Shown here in pieces: positions 62,932 to 64,000 of a DNA stretch of 64,000 bases. Position numbers and translations under genes: made by a program. Every line of letters begins with the position of its first letter. Within the stretch, counting starts at the first letter, position 1. The notes beneath the pieces are model-generated. The model was not told where the DNA came from, did no database searches, and saw nothing but the letters and a program-made list of their open reading frames with translations. This stretch comes from Gordonia malaquae NBRC 108250 (GTDB lineage Bacteria; Actinomycetota; Actinomycetes; Mycobacteriales; Mycobacteriaceae), in NCBI RefSeq assembly GCF_000344135.1, contig NZ_BAOP01000029.1:1-64000 (forward strand). Direction: 5' to 3'.

Positions 62932-62955
62932 GTGTTGGGCTTTCGAGCCCTGCGG

Positions 62956-62973
62956 GTCGGCGCGAGTGCCGAC
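62956..62973 (-). terminator. Short hairpin after the marR gene
   Basis: GTCGGC/GCCGAC with a 6-nt loop, 9 bp beyond the minus-strand MarR stop. Before integration it also lay just downstream of tRNA-Gln. Confidence 0.5.
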
Positions 62974-62981
62974 AGGCGTCC

Positions 62982-63434
62982 TCACGCCCAGTCCGACAGA
63001 TCGGTGTCGGAGCGTCCGCTTGCGCTGACGATGGTCAGGGTCGCGAGAGTCGTGGCCACCGCGTCGTCTCCGGCAGCGGCTCGCCATTGACTGATTTCGT
63101 GTCGGAATCGGTCGGCCGAGAGCTCAAGCAGCCGATGCCCCCGAGCGCTGACGGTGATCACTCGTTCGCGGCGATCGTGTTGGTTCTGCCGTCGTTCGAT
63201 GAGTCCTAGTGATTCCAACGACTGCGCCGTTTTCGTCGCAGCCTGCTTGGACACGCCGAGGCGCGCGGCGAGATCGACACTGGTGCACCCGGTGCCTATC
63301 GCCTGGAGGGCGAAGCCGTGTGTGGCACGGACTCCGGGGAAGCCGTGGTCGGCGAGATGTTCGTGAACGGCGTCGACGAGGCTGCGGAAGGCCCGCATCA
63401 GGAGGAAGGGGGCGGCGGAGTCGTCGGAATTCAT
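62982..63434 (-). CDS. MarR-family regulator
   Basis: The 150-residue winged-HTH protein has TSVDLAARLGVSKQAATKTA and the wing IERRQNQHDRRERVITV. ATG 63434 (MNSDDSAAP) is preferred; a TTG-started frame to 63461 runs into the operator. It is divergent from the cupin gene, with a long palindrome between, and probably represses both. Confidence 0.87.
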   Translation of the reverse strand: MNSDDSAAPFLLMRAFRSLVDAVHEHLADHGFPGVRATHGFALQAIGTGCTSVDLAARLGVSKQAATKTAQSLESLGLIERRQNQHDRRERVITVSARGHRLLELSADRFRHEISQWRAAAGDDAVATTLATLTIVSASGRSDTDLSDWA

Positions 63435-63456
63435 GGAATCAGCATATCTCGATATC

Positions 63457-63494
63457 GACAATGTGGTTGACTACTATTCGTCAACCACATTGTC
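63457..63494. promoter_or_regulatory. MarR operator
   Basis: Perfect 15-bp arms GACAATGTGGTTGAC/GTCAACCACATTGTC around an 8-nt spacer, between divergent marR and cupin genes. The site overlaps where both promoters should lie. Confidence 0.75.
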
Positions 63495-63509
63495 TATTGG
63501 AGGTTTGCA

Positions 63510-63887
63510 ATGACGCACCTGACCACCACGAATGCGCGCCGTTTCGACATCCACGGAGTCGAATTCACCTCATTCGTGTCGAGTTCGACCGGATCGACGT
63601 CCCTGGCCGCGTGGCGCGCCGACTTCCGTCCGTGGACGCCGGGCCATGCGCACACGATGAGCCGCGAGGAGGTCCTGTACGTCGTCGACGGCGTACTCGA
63701 TGTGGAGATCGACGAAGAGGGCTTCGCCGCGGTCGCCGGAGATGCAGTTCTCGTACCCGCGGGAGCGACCTTTCGTGTCAGCAACAACTCGGGGCGGCCC
63801 GCTTGCGCCTGGGTGACGACAACTCTGGGCATGACCGCGACGATGCTCGACTCCGGTGCCCACCTTGTTCCGCCGTGGGCGCAGTGA
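63510..63887 (+). CDS. Single-domain cupin protein
   Basis: The 125-residue protein has cupin motifs 1 (GHAHTMSREEVLYVVDG) and 2 (GDAVLVPAGATFRVSNNS), with two His and a Glu as likely metal ligands. Such proteins are dioxygenases, isomerases or sensors; no substrate can be told. GGAGG lies 6 nt before ATG 63510. Controlled by the divergent MarR, by position. Confidence 0.85.
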   Translation: MTHLTTTNARRFDIHGVEFTSFVSSSTGSTSLAAWRADFRPWTPGHAHTMSREEVLYVVDGVLDVEIDEEGFAAVAGDAVLVPAGATFRVSNNSGRPACAWVTTTLGMTATMLDSGAHLVPPWAQ

Positions 63888-64000
63888 CTACTGGCCCGGC
63901 CACCCTTCGACAGCGTCGACGGCGCCGTCTTCGACGGCCTTCGCGAGTTGTGCGTGGTCTCGGTCGTTCTGATCCGCGTAGGCGAACGCGAAACGGCCGA
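63888..64000 (-). CDS. DUF2252 family protein, 3' end only
   Basis: The last ~36 codons are visible; the gene enters from the right edge. FAYADQNDRDHAQLAKAV is the typical C-terminal motif of DUF2252 proteins, which have a kinase-like fold and unknown function. It is convergent with the cupin gene, with no spacer between stops. Confidence 0.75.
   Translation of the reverse strand, partial: GRFAFAYADQNDRDHAQLAKAVEDGAVDAVEGWPGQ

Overview
The window is high-GC actinobacterial chromosome. The gene order pmt-rsmI-pabB-metG-tatD-rpfB-ksgA-ispE ... pth-rplY-prs-glmU-tRNA-Gln matches the Mycobacterium tuberculosis Rv1002c-Rv1018c segment. Together with an RpfB with DUF348/G5/Rpf domains, a protein O-mannosyltransferase and many TetR regulators, this points to the Mycobacteriales, most likely a Gordonia-like genus. 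The genus is inferred from gene order and content; no search was run.

Layout. 1-1960: edge of an old integrated element. A tyrosine-integrase gene carrying two frameshifts sits beside tRNA-Ala(CGC). 2000-5200: a 31-codon peptide gene with a strong ribosome site and terminator, an iron-box-like palindrome, and a three-gene unit (ESX-like small protein, DUF1023 hydrolase, HNH lipoprotein). 5300-12400: ferredoxin-reductase fusion with an AurF-like diiron protein, a Na+/H+ antiporter, a universal stress protein and an MFS exporter. 12336-18437: pmt, TetR, rsmI, pabB, metG. 18540-21720: GH65 phosphorylase/hydrolase with a beta-phosphoglucomutase-like HAD. 21745-29495: TetR-controlled catabolic operon (flavin monooxygenase, esterase-type serine hydrolase, Zn alcohol dehydrogenase, acyl-CoA synthetase, amidohydrolase), laid out like a complete Baeyer-Villiger ketone degradation route. 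29585-39488: phzF, tatD, rpfB, ksgA, ispE, ABC-F, a 3-hydroxyisobutyryl-CoA hydrolase-like gene, a lipoprotein and prfC. 39529-43726: two FabH paralogues flanking a DrrAB-type exporter. 43778-46407: beta-glucosidase with an MFS transporter. 46608-52673: pth, rplY, an epoxide-hydrolase-like gene, arsC-like, a surface protein, prs, glmU and a GntR regulator.

52812-62931 is a complete integrated mobile element of about 10.1 kb in the 3' end of tRNA-Gln(TTG). It is bounded by a 26-bp perfect direct repeat and has an intact tyrosine integrase and excisionase. Most of it is one long, overlapping leftward operon encoding small zinc-finger-like proteins, a DnaB-type helicase apparently split into an N-domain protein and a separate ATPase, an atypical WhiB-like protein, an HTH protein and unknowns. 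No capsid, portal, terminase, conjugation or lysis gene is recognisable, so a phage satellite or integrative replicon is more likely than a prophage. The same motif, GTGCAC-N5-GTGCAC with one extra matched base on each side, occurs just inside both ends and is a good candidate for integrase arm sites. This element is the most novel part of the window.

Beyond attR the chromosome resumes with a MarR regulator divergent from a cupin gene over a 15-bp-arm operator, then the 3' end of a DUF2252 gene.
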